A DNA stretch of 64,000 bases, taken from positions 16,423,094-16,487,093 of the forward strand of contig JAJEKV010000025.1 of assembly GCA_021234155.1 (NCBI GenBank), written 5' to 3'. A program made the translations under genes and the position numbers. Source of the stretch: Isoetes taiwanensis (taxonomy: Eukaryota; Streptophyta; Lycopodiopsida; Isoetales; Isoetaceae). Under the pieces are notes generated by a model that made no database searches, was not told the origin of the DNA, and was given only the letters and a program-made list of their open reading frames with translations. Positions 42,992-53,645 of the stretch are shown piece after piece. Position 1 is the first letter of the stretch. Each line of letters starts with the position of its first letter.

Positions 42992-43129
42992 TTGTGATAA
43001 TAGCAATGTCATCTCGGCTGCAGATCAGTTGAAGCCATTCCTCTGACGCATTTTAGATCCTTCTTTACATAAAAATTGCTCCCATTCGAGGACATCATGT
43101 TTTTTTCTGCCTTAGCAACAAAAACTCGA

Positions 43130-44390
43130 AGTTACGCTCACTATTCTAGATCTTGAAAAAGTTGTCTTCCACATGGCTGCTGACAAGTGTCCCAAGATTC
43201 ATGGTATTCCTGTTGAATTCTTTAAGGTCTCTTGGGATTGGACTTCTGGGTTGCTGCGTCAAGCACATGAGGATCTTCTATAGTCGCGTGAGGTGGATAA
43301 AATCTTGAACACTGGTACCACCACTTTAATTCAAAACATCAAAGAGCCGATAACGATTTTTAGATCGGTGGCCCATTACTTTATTGTCGGTCGTCTAAAG
43401 GATCATAGCTAAGGCATCTAGAAAGATTGATATTTGTACTGGAGGAAACAATAAGTTTGGAACGGTCTAGCTTCTTTCCTGAGCGGCATATTCATGACAA
43501 TGCTGAAGCTGCACATGAGGGCATGTACTAGACGAGGTGGATCGTACAACTTGTAGTTTACTTGAAACTTGATTTTGCCAAATAGGTAACTGTATTTCTT
43601 GGACTTTGTTGTGTATCATGCACAAACTGAGTTTAGAAATATCCTTCTACGAAATAATGTGGAAGTTATTGAGCAAGGGCAGCATTACTTTATCAAGGTG
43701 ACCCTTTTGACATTTTTCCAGCGGCATCATACAAGGATGCCCTTTAGCGCCTTTCCTTTTTACTATTGTTGCAGAGGATCTCTTACAACTCCTTCGATGC
43801 ATTGTTAATGATCTATTGTGCAAGGCTTAATGGTAGATCTTACATATTGGGCAATTAGTTTGCATATGATACCTTCCTTCTCCTGGAAGCATTCGAAGGC
43901 AATCATGGGGCAAAGCAACTTCTATATATATTCTCTGGCATCAGAATGTTTGTTGAATTAGCAAGTGCCATATGGGCTCTCGCACTGCTTCTGCTGCTTG
44001 CATGCATACTTATCCATGGACTCTTATCTCGCCGAGCACTCTCACTAGTCTCATAGACATCAACACTTCATAGGCCTAGAATCAGGTTATTTTAGGTCTC
44101 CAGAGGCATTATGGTGGAGAGTGCATCACTTTCAATGGTTGGGTATATACAGGTGGCTAAGTTGGTCTTAAACAACCTTCATGTTTATGTCACTTCTGCT
44201 TTGCTAGCTCCAGCTTCAAAACTCAAAGAGATGATGGCCACTATATGTAACTTTGTTTGGAGCGGCAATGGGACTGGAGCAGTTGGAGAAATTGTGTGCA
44301 TGATGTGTTCTCGAAACATTTGCATATTCCTGCCACTAGACTCTATCAAGTCTACATGACTAGTATTTGGTTTTGAAGTTACATCCAAAT
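43130..44390 (+). pseudogene. relic of an L1-type LINE ORF2
   Basis: Heavily decayed in several frames. Recognisable pieces are MAADKCPKIHGIPVEFFK (RT entry, about 43173), TTTLIQNIKEPITIFRS (about 43318), a motif-B remnant around GCPLAPFLF-IVAE-L (about 43738) and the late LNNLHVYVTSALLAPASKLKEM block (about 44172-44240). No YADD was found. This is a different copy from LINE-B. Confidence 0.7.
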
Positions 44391-44664
44391 GTCAAGGTGA
44401 GGTTTGTGGTTATCTCCACCTCCCCTGACATCCCATTGCATCAGTATCTTCTTCTTAGTGGACAAATTTCTTTCGTTCTTCCAAAAAAAAAGGGGGGAAA
44501 AAAAAAAGAAAAAACATTGTTTATGGCCGATCGGAAATGTATCCTTCTAAAGTTACAACCAGATTGTAAGTTCCTTTTGCATCCAAGCGTCTTTTTGATT
44601 AAAAATTGTTTGTTCTTCTTCTATGTTGCAAATAACTGTTGTTCGGTATTTCTTTTTTTTTGCT

Positions 44665-45205
44665 ACATCCAACATATAAAAATTAAATCCCCCAACACAT
44701 AACAACCATTGACATTAACAACCAACACATAACTACCATTCACATTAATTAATACAACCATTGGGTCCAACACATTCAAATTAAAATCCCCCTTAAACCG
44801 CCTTTGGTTTGGGTGCATATTCACACGGGGGGTGACTCCGGGCAACGAGAGCTATTGGATAGGCATATTCACCCCTTATTCCTTAATCTACACCGTACGT
44901 AAAGTTCCTCGTTTGTGGGGTATGCAAATACAAAATTTGCTATACTGTATAACAAAATTCGCAAAATACTATAAGATTTCAAGCAGAATACTATATGGTG
45001 TTGATTTCATACGTGCAAAATACAATTATGAGGGCTCTCGCTGCCCTATGTCACCCCCCGTGTGAATATGCACCCAAACCAAAGGGGGTTTAAGGGGGAT
45101 TTTAATTTAAATGTGTTGGACCCAATGGTTGTGTTAATTAATGTGAATGGTAGTTATGTGTTGGTTGTTATGTGTTGGGGGATTTAATTTTTATATGTTG
45201 GATGT
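44665..45205. mobile_element. fold-back element with long inverted arms, related to the MITE at 10204
   Basis: The left arm 44665-44836 (172 bp) and right arm 45050-45205 (156 bp) are near-complete inverted complements; the 16-bp difference is one extra ATTGACATTAACAACC in the left arm. The loop is about 213 bp. The inner 310 bp (about 44790-45100) is a diverged copy of 10204-10514, including the loop. The arms of this copy extend about 110 bp further out. No ORF and no target duplication were identified. Superfamily unassigned. Confidence 0.8.
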
Positions 45206-45236
45206 TAATGGTTTGTATTGCAAAAAAAAATTTTTG

Positions 45237-45249
45237 GCCCCTTCGGGGC
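45237..45249. repeat. GGCCCC-TTC-GGGGCC hairpin beside the fold-back element
   Basis: Same hairpin and approach as at 10571-10583, which suggests both belong to the element or to its preferred flank. GTCACCCCCCGTGTGAC-type arm sequence appears again just after it at about 45258-45275. Confidence 0.55.
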
Positions 45250-45686
45250 CTTAGAGACGTCACCCCCCGTGTGACAAAAATTTTAGAATTCAAACCAGAA
45301 AAAAACTAGAATTCATTTGAGGCTTTCATCACCTGTAGCTTTTGAATTTGATCACAATAAAACAAATAGAACATAAGTAAAAGTTACCATAAAGATAGAG
45401 CAGATTGATCCCATTATTCTGAAAGTCATAAAGTTTGCAATACCCATACACAAACATTTTTCAACTGGAATTTAACAGCAGCCTTTGGCCTCCATGGATT
45501 CTTGTGGTGAGAAACCAAAGTGGAAAACTTTTCTGCTTGTTAGCACAAGGATCTAGAAACCTTGGAATTTGCTTAATAACTGCCTCAAAATCTAAAAATG
45601 CATGGTAATTTTTTGCAAGCTTCATTCGGAATGAGCCATAAAACAATATCCAATAGCGCAATCCTGTATTAATCAGCAGATAGGAT

Positions 45687-45870
45687 GTGAAAGCCTACCA
45701 AATCCGGCCGAAAAATTGCTGTTTTTAGCATAGATAACTTAATCAAACATATCCACATCATAAACTATCAAAAAGATCTCGGAGAGAGCTTTCCAACGCA
45801 ATAAAAATCATCTCAAACAGAGTTTTGATTCAAAAGTTATGATAAGAAATGTGTTGCCGGCGGGGAAACT
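45687..45870. repeat. dispersed repeat, copy 1 (partner at 50430-50620)
   Basis: Both copies share the order TGAAA-CCTACCAAATC, AAATTGCTGTTTT, AAAAGATCTCGGAGAGAG, CAAAC/AAAAC-GAGTTT and TTATGAT or TTTGATA. The GGAGAGAGCTTTCCAACG block is related to the LINE-A 5' UTR monomers. Confidence 0.65.
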
Positions 45871-45890
45871 GCACTACATGTGCCCTTCAA

Positions 45891-46094
45891 GCCCTTCATG
45901 TGCCCATTATGCACCACACACACACACAAAAAGAGGGCTTTTGTTGTGAGCCATTGGTTGTTGACCATTGAAAAAAAAAAGCTAAAATCAATGGCCCTTC
46001 ATGTGCCCATTATGCACCACACGCACAAAAACAGGGCTTTTGTTGTGAGCCATTGGTTGTTGACCATTGAAAAAAAAAGGCTAAAATCAATGGC
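45891..46094. repeat. two-copy 103-bp tandem repeat
   Basis: GCCCTTCATGTGCCCATTAT at 45891 recurs at 45994. Both copies include the CA-rich run, GCCATTGGTTGTTGACCATT and an A tract. Differences are a (CA)n length change and a few bases. Confidence 0.85.
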
Positions 46095-48830
46095 TCAGAA
46101 ATGGTGCACTCTAGACGTACGCATTAGTACATCCATTTGAATACATCACGAAATCATAGAAAAACCTTAGTGAAAAGCGTACAAAAACACAAAGAAAACC
46201 CCCTGTTATTATGCTACATATTTGGAGCCTCTGGGCACCTCTCGTTTCGCTTATAGTCATTTATGATTGGAGGCGCCTACGATTTTGAAATATGAAATAC
46301 GATTTCAACTAAGTAATAAGACTACTTTAACCAATATACCCAGTGAGCTAATGTGATTAATTTTTAGCTTGAATGTATGTTTTTTTTATAACAACCCATT
46401 CAATTGTTTTAGGGATATATGGTCTAAGGTTTCAGGAATTGTTATTTTTACATCCATATCAAATCCCCCTGGAACCCCCTGTTATTTTGCTACATATTAA
46501 TTTCCAATATTGATTCATTTTTATCCTATAGAGTTGTACCTATCAGACCAAGAAAACTTGGTTAGTTTTCTTGGCATAGCAAGTACATTCAATGCTTTTC
46601 ATTTTGAATTTGGTTCAATTATCTTTGGAGGGCGACAACTCAGTTGTCTTGCAGACATGGTTTCTTTACCAGAAAATTGTATGATTCTGATGCTAATAAA
46701 GAAAAAGATGTTGAAATATTTGTTGCATTGAAAGAAAGATTAGGTGTGTGTGGCGATGTAAAAGTTGACATGCACATTGTTGTTTTTATTTTCTTGTTTA
46801 GCTCTGTATCTTCCACAAAGAAGACAATCGAAATGCTAAAAATTGCAAATATATTGATGGCATATTGGAGGTGGGTGCCTCTTGATGAGGACGAAGATGA
46901 TGGCACACATTAAAAAGTGGTTTAATTTCCTATTCATATGAATGGGCAGCAGTTGAAAGAAAGTTATCTAAACTATTTCAAGTTCATAGTAAATGAAGTA
47001 ACGACTGGGAAACGTATCCTTTTCACATCAATATAAACATAAAGCTTTTGACTCTGTTCTACTTAAATCATTAATAGATAGATAGATAGTATTTTTACTG
47101 AGTGAGGCAAGTGAAGTTTTATATTCTAACTAGTAAATATATGCCCCGTGATGCCGAGCATTTGTAGACATGTAAGTTGTAGATGTGTGGATGTGATGTG
47201 TGTGGATGTGCTGTGTCTATTGTCATGTGTATGTTTGAATGTGTAGATGGTGAGATGCAACGAAAATTTTAGTGATCCGTGTGGGCCATTTGGCCCCAAT
47301 TACCTATTCTGGCAAATTCCCTGGTTGGCCTGAGTAAGATGAGTTAGCTATGTAGTAGGTGCAGATATGCTATTTCATAGGATACGCCATTTCATAACAG
47401 TAAATTGGCAGATAACGAAATGAAATGGCCAATTGATTATTTTGTAATTTGGGACATACTAATATGTTGGCCATTTGAGTTCCAAGGATGAAAGATATTG
47501 GCCAACAAAATATTCATTTTTAGCATAGGACCATTTCCTAGAGAGTAACAACTTTTCTATATCCTTGAGGATTTTTATTAGAGCCTATAATTACTTACCA
47601 TATATATCAATAGTAGTAATATCTATCATAAATGATAATGATTTTGGTAAACAAGTATTTTTGCACTCTGATGGCAAAAGGATATCAACATATATCTAGA
47701 AGTTAAATTAAACTTAAGCATGTTATTAAGGCGTTAGAATCATATTATTGGTAGATTGCCATCTAAATCTGTTATTTATCTAAATTTGGCCACTTCAAAC
47801 ACTAAAAAGTTGAAGAACGATTCGCCCTTTGAGTTAGACTTGCGTTGGAAAAAAATATCAAAAATTCCTATTTCATGCTTCACTTCAACGGCTAAATGGC
47901 ATAAGGAATGGTCAAGTCACTTCATTTAGAAAAAAATTATAAGATGCTTAAAAAGTTCCATGGTGAGATGCATGTGTTTGAAAACTAAAAAGGAAATATC
48001 AAATTGATAAAAGAAATACAATGGCAAATTACTGCAAACATGTGCATGTAACATAAATTTGTTTGCTATGCTTTTTCTTAACTTCATTTTATGGTGTAAA
48101 ATTCAAAATATTATTAAAAACAAGAAGCAATATCTGATTGCAGGCATAATTAGAGGTTCCCAACATGGTTTTCCATGTTTGCTCAATCATGTATTGCTAG
48201 CCCAAAAAATACGAAGTTAAACGGCGGAGAATAGGTGAGATCAGATTCGGTATGAAATTGAGTGCATTTTTATATCGTTAAAATATGAAAGCCACAATAT
48301 AGAGAGCATGCTAAAGATTCCAACTTAATAAACCTTGCCTTGAAACACTTGAACTTGCCTAAAGAAACAATGTACGAAGCTTTGGATATTTTGTGGCTTT
48401 GGTTGTTTTGATGCTTAAGGAGGGGGTTAATATTTCATGTTTGGTGTGGTTTTGAGGTAGTCGAGCTAACCACATAACTTTTGATAAATAAGCATGGATG
48501 TTGGGAGCATTGTGGGTGGTTTAAGCATATCCCTAAACACATATGACGATGAAAGACAACGCTAGATGCCTTTATTCTACCTATCTGATAACTACAAATC
48601 TTCTTTTAAATATAGTTGTACTCATTCATATTGAGGTATTGAGCACAAAAAAAGAAGGTTCATTCTAGCCTCTAAGACCCAGAGCCAAACAGGAGCACGG
48701 TTGCCATGAATCATATAGACCTAGCCTCATGCACATATGCTATTATGACGGATGTATAGATGTCACCAGGTTTAGACACAGATTCTCACAGACAGGAAGT
48801 GCATGCTCCATCTCTTATGCATGACCCTGA
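46095..48830. other. AT-rich non-coding stretch with one weak ORF
   Basis: Plus-strand bases 46644-46913 form a 90-codon open frame (KEKDVEIFVALKERLGVCGDVK to an acidic DEDEDDGTH end) with no ATG at its start and no known family; it may be an exon remnant. A (GATA)n tract lies at about 47082-47099, followed by TATTTTTACTGAGTGAGGC, which resembles a minus-strand SINE or LINE tail. Otherwise nothing is recognised. Confidence 0.4.
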
Positions 48831-49181
48831 TCAAGACAAAGGCTTGAACTTGCGTATAGTGGAGATACCGAAATAGGCTCTTGCTCGGACACTAAACTGG
48901 TTGTACATTTTTTTACAGATATTATGCACATTCAGCAATCTAGTATTGCCACAGCCCGAAGAATTGGGGCCCACAGACTTGATCGACCTCATCATATTGT
49001 TGTGCAGTTCAATACCTCTAAGGGTAGACTGTATGTCCTTCAACACGGTAGCTACTCCTAGAATACTAGTTTTTATGTTTAGGAGATCTCTCCCCGATAC
49101 AGTTGACCAGGCGACGAGGGGAGTTGTGCAAAGTGCGAGAAGCTCGGCCAGCAAAAACGTGGGCAGTGTATAGAATGGCAA
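48831..49181 (-). CDS. unrecognised small ORF
   Basis: 116 codons reading MPFYTLPTFLLAELLALCTTP and on, with a hydrophobic start and an amphipathic middle (LLNIKTSILGVATVLKDI). A plus-strand frame of 90 codons overlaps it. No domain is recognised and there is no promoter evidence, so it may be a chance frame or a repeat fragment. Confidence 0.15.
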   Translation of the reverse strand: MPFYTLPTFLLAELLALCTTPLVAWSTVSGRDLLNIKTSILGVATVLKDIQSTLRGIELHNNMMRSIKSVGPNSSGCGNTRLLNVHNICKKMYNQFSVRARAYFGISTIRKFKPLS

Positions 49182-49368
49182 CCATTCGTGACCAGTAGCC
49201 TTAGAACCCCTGGTTGCGTTATTTTTAGTGCCTCCAGCTGTTGTTTTCTTCTTTCTTTTTCTTTTCTTATGTTGGAATTTGTCTTCTAAGTTTTTGCCCT
49301 TTGTTTTGTGCTCGTCCCATGGCCTCCGGCTAGACGTAAAAAAGTTTATCTTATCTTATCTTATTTTT

Positions 49369-49606
49369 GCGTCTGGGCGTTTAGTCTAGTGGTAACACAC
49401 TAGGTCTAGCAACTATAGGTCTCGAGTTCGAGACCGCCCAGAATTGCACTCTGAACTGTTGGGAGTCAAAACCCACAGACGCAATGTAAAGTGGTTGGGG
49501 GCAGGGCCCAACCAAGCAATATAGTGTGGTGTGTGGTCACATGTCCAGTTGGATGTTGCCTAGTGGCGTGACGTTAAAATACTATCTATCTATCTATCTA
49601 TCTATC
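49369..49606 (+). mobile_element. tRNA-derived SINE
   Basis: The head at 49375-49440 is tRNA-like: GGGCG pairs with CGCCC, an A-box-like TAGTCTAGTGG lies at 49382-49392, and a T-arm with B-box AGTTCGAGACC lies at 49425-49435. An unrelated body of about 130 bp follows. The tail is GCCTAGTGGCGTGACGTTAAAATA and then (CTAT)n at 49582-49606. GACGTTAAAATA is identical to the end of LINE-A. Pol III internal promoter elements support transcription by RNA polymerase III. No clear target duplication was found in the low-complexity flanks. Confidence 0.8.
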
Positions 49607-49619
49607 TTGTCTTATCTAT

Positions 49620-49639
49620 AAAAAAAAAAAAAAAAAAAT
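49620..49639. repeat. poly(A) tract, 20 bases
   Basis: A20 shortly after the SINE microsatellite. Confidence 0.85.
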
Positions 49640-49660
49640 AGTTCAATTCGTGAGAAAATA

Positions 49661-49663
<3 letters not shown>

Positions 49664-49692
<29 letters not shown>

Positions 49693-49745
49693 CATTTTTA
49701 TGTCACACCATATTGGCAGCATCCATGAGGACATATGACGGACCC
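49664..49745 (-). mobile_element. second SINE/LINE 3' tail in inverted orientation
   Basis: On the minus strand, TATGTCCTCATGGATGCTGCC and GGTGTGACATAAAAATGC followed by (TATC)n align with CATGTCCAGTTGGATGTTGCC and GGCGTGACGTTAAAATAC plus (TATC)n of the SINE. The body beyond about 49745 does not match. The two tails face each other across 60 bp. Confidence 0.65.
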
Positions 49746-50429
49746 CCAGAGACTTGACCACAAGATCTGTTAATTGTTAACTCAATGGACTAGCCACAAA
49801 ATGGACAACAAAAAATAAAGGTTTGCGAGAGAACACAATGATTTCTTACCAATGTTTGATTACATTCACTTGCATATGCATGTGTCAAGGTACTTTTTTG
49901 CGGAGTGCATTATTGATGAAAAACATGTAGGTAGCCTAATCAAGACCCTTATAATTTGTCGTGTCTAGGAATAGAAGATGTGAACGGGAACAAAAATGAA
50001 AGAAGTGAACTAAATGCACCAACATGCCATGATCATATGTCCAGCTAACGCTAAAGTAGCAAACTCATCCCCTATTATCTCATCCCCTATTATCTATCAA
50101 CATTTACCAATATTCCATGATTATATGCCCAACTATGTGTGCTGCGTAGCATTGTTTTGGTGTGTTATGGGAGATGTTGTTTTTTTTTTTATTTGAAAAA
50201 GAAAGAAAAATTCAAAAAACATTGACAAGTTCATGAATAACATATAAGCGCAAAAAAAAAAAAAAAAAAAAAAAAATCCGATACAAAACGTGGCTGCAAT
50301 AACATCATCTCTTAAATATCTTTTTAAAAGCTTACTGCACTACAATGATACAGGACAAAAGACATGACCAGAATGGTCAGGTGGACAGGGAGTATGATTT
50401 GCTACTGTGGAAATCACGTTTTAATCAAG
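49746..50429. other. non-coding, no gene recognised
   Basis: AT-rich, with an A26 run near 50251-50276 and short frames only. Confidence 0.5.
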
Positions 50430-50620
50430 TGTGAAACCCTACCAAATCTGCCCAAAAATTTGCTGTTTTGACCAAAAAAAAAACTCAATCGAATATGAGT
50501 ATATCAAACATAATCAGAAAGATCTCGGAGAGAGTTTTTCAAAGCACAAAAAAACATAGAAAACGGAGTTTGGATTCCAAAGCTTTGATAAAAAAACATA
50601 TTACCATCAAAACAGCACTT
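50430..50620. repeat. dispersed repeat, copy 2 (partner at 45687-45870)
   Basis: See the partner copy. A further CTTTCCAACGAGCCCAAGATCA block, of the same sequence type, follows at about 50700-50760. Confidence 0.65.
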
Positions 50621-51599
50621 TGCAAAAAGGTATCAGGAATGAAAACCACAAAAAGCAAGTACCTATCTTGATAGATCTAGGTCAAAAGAATGTCGATGGA
50701 AAGCTCTCTACATAAGCTTTCCAACGAGCCCAAGATCATCTGGATCTGACCTTTGTAGCTCAAGTGGGATAGAAACAATTTTGACATTCTCTCTCTAATG
50801 CTTCTCTTCTTTATCTATTTTAGTGACTTAGATATTATATAGAATGGTGTGGTAAAAAAGAACCTCTCGTAAAAATCCTATTTTTGATTAAAGTTTTTTG
50901 TCCCAGCCGAAAATTTGTAAAAAGCATTTGCAAACGTAATTGAAAGAAACAAACAATTTATCAAAAACACTCCCAAGTAATGTTTATCGGAAGATGTGAA
51001 TGAGAGCAAAGAAGAAAGCAATGAACTAGAGATATGGCGAGAAGGACCTGAAGGCAACCTTCATCTTCAATTCCCAGTGAGTCTCTTCCTCGCAGCAGGC
51101 AAGCCAAGTACAGTTACAAGCCTGATCTCATAGGAGTCTCTCCCTTACCAGATACAGCTTTGGTTCTGGTAATCTTAGATATATCGACACACATCCTTCC
51201 AGATACGTTCCTTGCCAAGTTTCAAATGTCCCGTTCTACAACCACCATTACAAAGACACATGTGCATTTACCCTTTGAAAGCTAAATACAACTTTTGGAG
51301 CTTTTGGAACTTTTGTTAGCAGCAACGGGTCCTACTAGTACACCATTTTTACAAGTGATAGCTGCTGAAATGCTTTGCACGAATGCCATGGTGCAAACTG
51401 GTGAAACACTATACTCCTCAAGGACTAAGATACAACAGACGTAGATTTAGATATACAGATGCAGGAGAGGGCTTAGAATAGTGCATAGGGACCAGAAACA
51501 ATAACTTCAAATATCAGCCCTTTTAGTTTACACTCAGGTAGACATGCAATGCCTCTCGATGCCCAACCCCCATTTATCGTGGCCAAAGTGTCGACTGGT
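50621..51599. other. non-coding, no gene recognised
   Basis: AT-rich with short frames. It leads into the LINE fragment at 51600. Confidence 0.45.
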
Positions 51600-52640
51600 A
51601 CAAATTTACAAATATTTGAGATGGAGTTCCCATGTGCCATGAACTGGGTTCTATTCGGTTATAGGCCGCAACTGGCTGGAAGGCTCTCTATGCAATGCAG
51701 AACAATCGCCACAAGGCATAGCTGTATGATTGAGCCCATCAGTTGCACCTATTCAAGGTACTAGTGGAACCTGTGCTTTTATATGGGGTCGAGGTCTGGG
51801 GCTCGGTGGTTTCCCCTGCCACTTGAAATAACTTAGAGCGGGTGCAGAAAGTTTTCTTGGCACGAGCCCTGGGGGTAAAGTCCACAGTTGCATACCAAAT
51901 ACTGTTGCAGGAGATAGGCTGCTTGTCTTTTCAGAGAGGGGTTGTTGACCGACACATCATCTACTTGCAAAAGGGATCAGTATCGATGATATTCGCTACC
52001 CTAACCTTGCTTACACCATGGCAATGGGGCCTCAGGGTCTAAGGGCTTGCTGGTGGGAAAAGAGAGCACAGTGGCTGGCCAGATAGAATGTGCAGGAGCA
52101 CAGGTACATCCGAGCACAAATGAAGGCAGACCGCCACTGCCTTAGACAATACCTTGATACATGCTTTCTTAGCAAGCTCTGAGATGCCAACACCCTTAAA
52201 CAGGTCAAGATGGCATATTACCAATGCCACATAAACTGCATACTGGAGCGGGGCCCGCAACATTATCTACCCATGAAAAAGCACTGATCCATTGCCTCTA
52301 GCGCACACCGAGGCAGGGAGATGGATTAAGAAGCCGTGTTGCCAAGTTGGAGCTGTGGAAGCGAATGCCACACCCTTTAGAGCCGTTCGGCATATGATGA
52401 AATTAGGATACGCTATGCTGATCTGGTCCGACCTGGTCAGCCCTTGCATGAGATGCTGAAATCATACCTGCAAGAAGTCATGGATCACGGGGATCAGCTC
52501 GGTCCTCTAGCACTCTTCTGGTATGTGTATATACTTTATCCCCTCATGACAGATGTCTGTACAGTTTGACATCACTCTTATTCCTGTCACAATTTTTCCC
52601 TCGAAAACCCTTCATGGTGGGGTTTTTTTTAACCCGAAGA
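51600..52640 (+). pseudogene. C-terminal LINE ORF2 fragment and 3' UTR
   Basis: Frames with breaks encode the post-RT region of a LINE-A-type ORF2: KYLGIDFPC-like sequence near 51610, LYGVEVWGSVVSP near 51780, RVQKVFLARALGVKSTVAYQILLQEIGCLSFQ near 51840-51940, and a degraded C-terminus to about 52560. The part at 51999-52262 closely matches 23743-24005. TTTTTCCCTCGAAAACCC...GGGGTTTTTTTTAACCC at 52592-52635 is the 3' hairpin-type sequence of the family. Non-functional. Confidence 0.75.
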
Positions 52641-53430
52641 GTAATACGTCTGCCGCGCCTCCTTTTTGGATTCCATAGGCCGATTGGTCTCTGTGGACAA
52701 TAAAAACTCTATTCTATTTTTTTTAGCAATTCCAAACTACATTCGATGCAAGAGGCATGCAACACACATATACAGGATCAAAAAAACTGCTCAAAGTTTA
52801 TTACTCAAAGAATGGAATTGGAGTTATATTGATGAATTCAATAGCTAATTAATACTTGAAGACAGGCCAGTTCAGTTATTAGTAGAAATTTATTTCTTCT
52901 TTCCACTGCAGTTCAAACGAACAAGAACGTCCAGAAACTAATCGGATGAAAGATGATATGTCCTCTATCCATATTGTCTATGTCTAGTATATAAGATATG
53001 TAACTTAAGCATCTTTTATAATCATTAGCTTAGCTTCTACACCATATCTACAACATAGTTGCACGGGCAACCCCCAGTGCGTTAACACATTATTTCACTT
53101 ATTTGCATCACCTTTGTTCTGCACAAATGATCAGATCTCAGATGGTAATTGAAGATTGATGTGATGCCCCTTTAAAGGAGAAGCTGGACTTGTCTGATGG
53201 AAACTTCCCAAAGGCACTGGATGTCTCATGAATGTTGCCAGATGCCCATTAATTGCTAGAGTGTAAAGAATTGCCAGGGAATCAAATAAACAAGTGAATA
53301 ACAAGAGGAGCTGCACACACAAGATGATTCAATTAATGCTTCCATGTAATACATATATCTTGCCTAAAAGGCAAAACATCTAATCATAGAAAGATAGATA
53401 TGCTAATAATAAAGTATATCTAGATAATTA
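52641..53430. other. non-coding, no gene recognised
   Basis: AT-rich; may include part of the copia 3' LTR at its right side. No ORF of note. Confidence 0.4.
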
Positions 53431-53557
53431 TAATTGTGAGGCCTAGAATGCCTCGAACACCCCCCCCCTGCAATCTTGGTCTCACATCTAAAACAAAATA
53501 GACCAAGGGTGCAAACTCCAACACGCCAACCCCCCCTCATCTTTAGTCTAGTAGAAG

Positions 53558-53624
53558 TATTACTAGTAGGATGAAAAACCCCCGCCCTTTCGGGTTTTCG
53601 AGGGAAAACCTTAGCAGTAATAAG
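53558..53624 (-). repeat. LINE-A-type 3' hairpin, copy 3, within copia 3' sequence
   Basis: TATTACTAGTAGG (53558-53570) pairs with CCTTAGCAGTAATA (53610-53623). Inside, on minus, GGTTTTCCCTCGAAAACC forms an inner stem followed by AAAGGGCGGGGGTTTTTC. Same layout as the copies at 12435 and 20802 but with a different outer stem. Confidence 0.65.
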
Positions 53625-53645
53625 TCGACTAGCCAAGCATAATGA

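Noticed and set aside
49375-49440. A free-standing tRNA gene
   Set aside because: The cloverleaf is imperfect, and it is joined to a SINE body and a microsatellite tail, so it is a tRNA-derived SINE head.
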